The translations under genes and the position numbers were made by a program. Shown here one piece after another: positions 63,841 through 64,000 of a DNA stretch of 64,000 bases; within the stretch, counting starts at the first letter, position 1, and each line of letters opens with the position of its first letter. The stretch is from an uncultured Rhodospirillaceae bacterium (GTDB lineage: Bacteria > Pseudomonadota > Alphaproteobacteria > Rhodospirillales > Magnetospirillaceae). Under the pieces are notes generated by a model. The model had not been told where the DNA came from and made no database searches. It saw only the letters and a program-made list of their open reading frames with translations. The stretch covers positions 62,001 to 126,000 of the forward strand of contig CAIUSV010000068.1 of NCBI GenBank assembly GCA_903901915.1. The letters are read 5' to 3'.

Positions 63841-64000
63841 GTGACCCCGGCGCCTCGTCACGTCTTCCTGGTTGACGGCTCGGGGTTCATTTTCCGGGCC
63901 TTTCACGGCCTGCCGCCGATGACGCGGCCGGACGGCACCCCGGTGAATGCCGTCTACGGCTTCACCACCATGCTGATGAAGCTGCTGTCCGAGACCGATG
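63841..64000 (+). CDS. polA: DNA polymerase I (N-terminal start only; runs off the window)
   Basis: The first 53 codons of a gene cut by the right edge. GTG 63841 opens a frame reading HVFLVDGSGFIFRAFHGLPP, then MTRPDGTPVNAVYGFTTMLM and KLLSETD. This is the start of the 5'-3' exonuclease (FEN) domain of PolA, including the metal-binding Asp in VDGSG. Everything beyond, including the polymerase domain, is outside the window. Confidence 0.92.
   Translation, partial: MTPAPRHVFLVDGSGFIFRAFHGLPPMTRPDGTPVNAVYGFTTMLMKLLSETD

Overview
The window reads as chromosome from a GC-rich alphaproteobacterium of the Rhodospirillales, most likely Magnetospirillum or a close relative. This is inferred from gene content and base composition: CtrA and ChpT of the alphaproteobacterial cell-cycle phosphorelay, a FlaF-type flagellar protein, the HNH nuclease common in alphaproteobacteria, a CheA with a C-terminal receiver domain, bacteriohemerythrin, and a Dld-II plus LutABC plus LctP lactate locus. 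No species-specific marker was available to check.

Layout. 1-2.4 kb: a cobalamin aminotransferase (cut by the window edge), a CaiB-type CoA transferase and a FlaF-like protein. 2.8-6.2 kb: fliI-fliJ divergent from ctrA, then a coiled-coil protein. 6.2-9.4 kb: dapF-mtaB-ftsY, tightly packed. 9.4-17.6 kb: lactate utilisation. D-lactate dehydrogenase II, lutC, lutB, lutA and an LldR-like protein that lacks its DNA-binding half all run leftward, and the permease lctP runs rightward. 17.5-24.1 kb: gluQ, an esterase, an HNH nuclease, then folC-accD-trpA-trpB on the minus strand. 24.3-29.6 kb: a GAF/PP2C-phosphatase/ATPase protein, a STAS protein, mlaE, mlaF, mlaD and an auxiliary lipoprotein, apparently one operon joining a partner-switching module to an MCE lipid transporter. 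29.6-37.3 kb: an RNA methyltransferase, chpT, and cheA-cheW-cheY-cheB-cheR. 37.3-41.8 kb: rpmB, meaB, two small related proteins, an M32 carboxypeptidase, elbB and tRNA-Gly.

From 41.8 kb the sequence turns accessory. There is a frameshifted IS110-type transposase tail, then a leftward four-gene set (B12-type radical SAM enzyme, sugar-nucleotide epimerase, C-methyltransferase, GT-C-like membrane protein) that probably makes an unusual surface sugar. A MYG1-family protein and a periplasmic-sensor diguanylate cyclase follow.

An integrated element of about 7.6 kb (52,085-59,738) sits in the 3' end of tRNA-Ser(GGA). It is bounded by perfect 17-bp repeats and carries a tyrosine integrase at the left end, a truncated BRO-type gene overlapped by a low-GC reverse-strand membrane protein, a serine recombinase, a ParB-like protein and a run of small unknown genes. 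It has no recognisable virion or conjugation genes. Just outside its left repeat lies the decayed right end of a second, related element at exactly the same offset, so this tRNA has been targeted at least twice.

From 59.8 kb to the end the sequence is ordinary chromosome: a small membrane protein, a secreted protein, a lipoprotein hydrolase, bacteriohemerythrin, an ABC ATPase, a zinc-finger protein and the start of polA.
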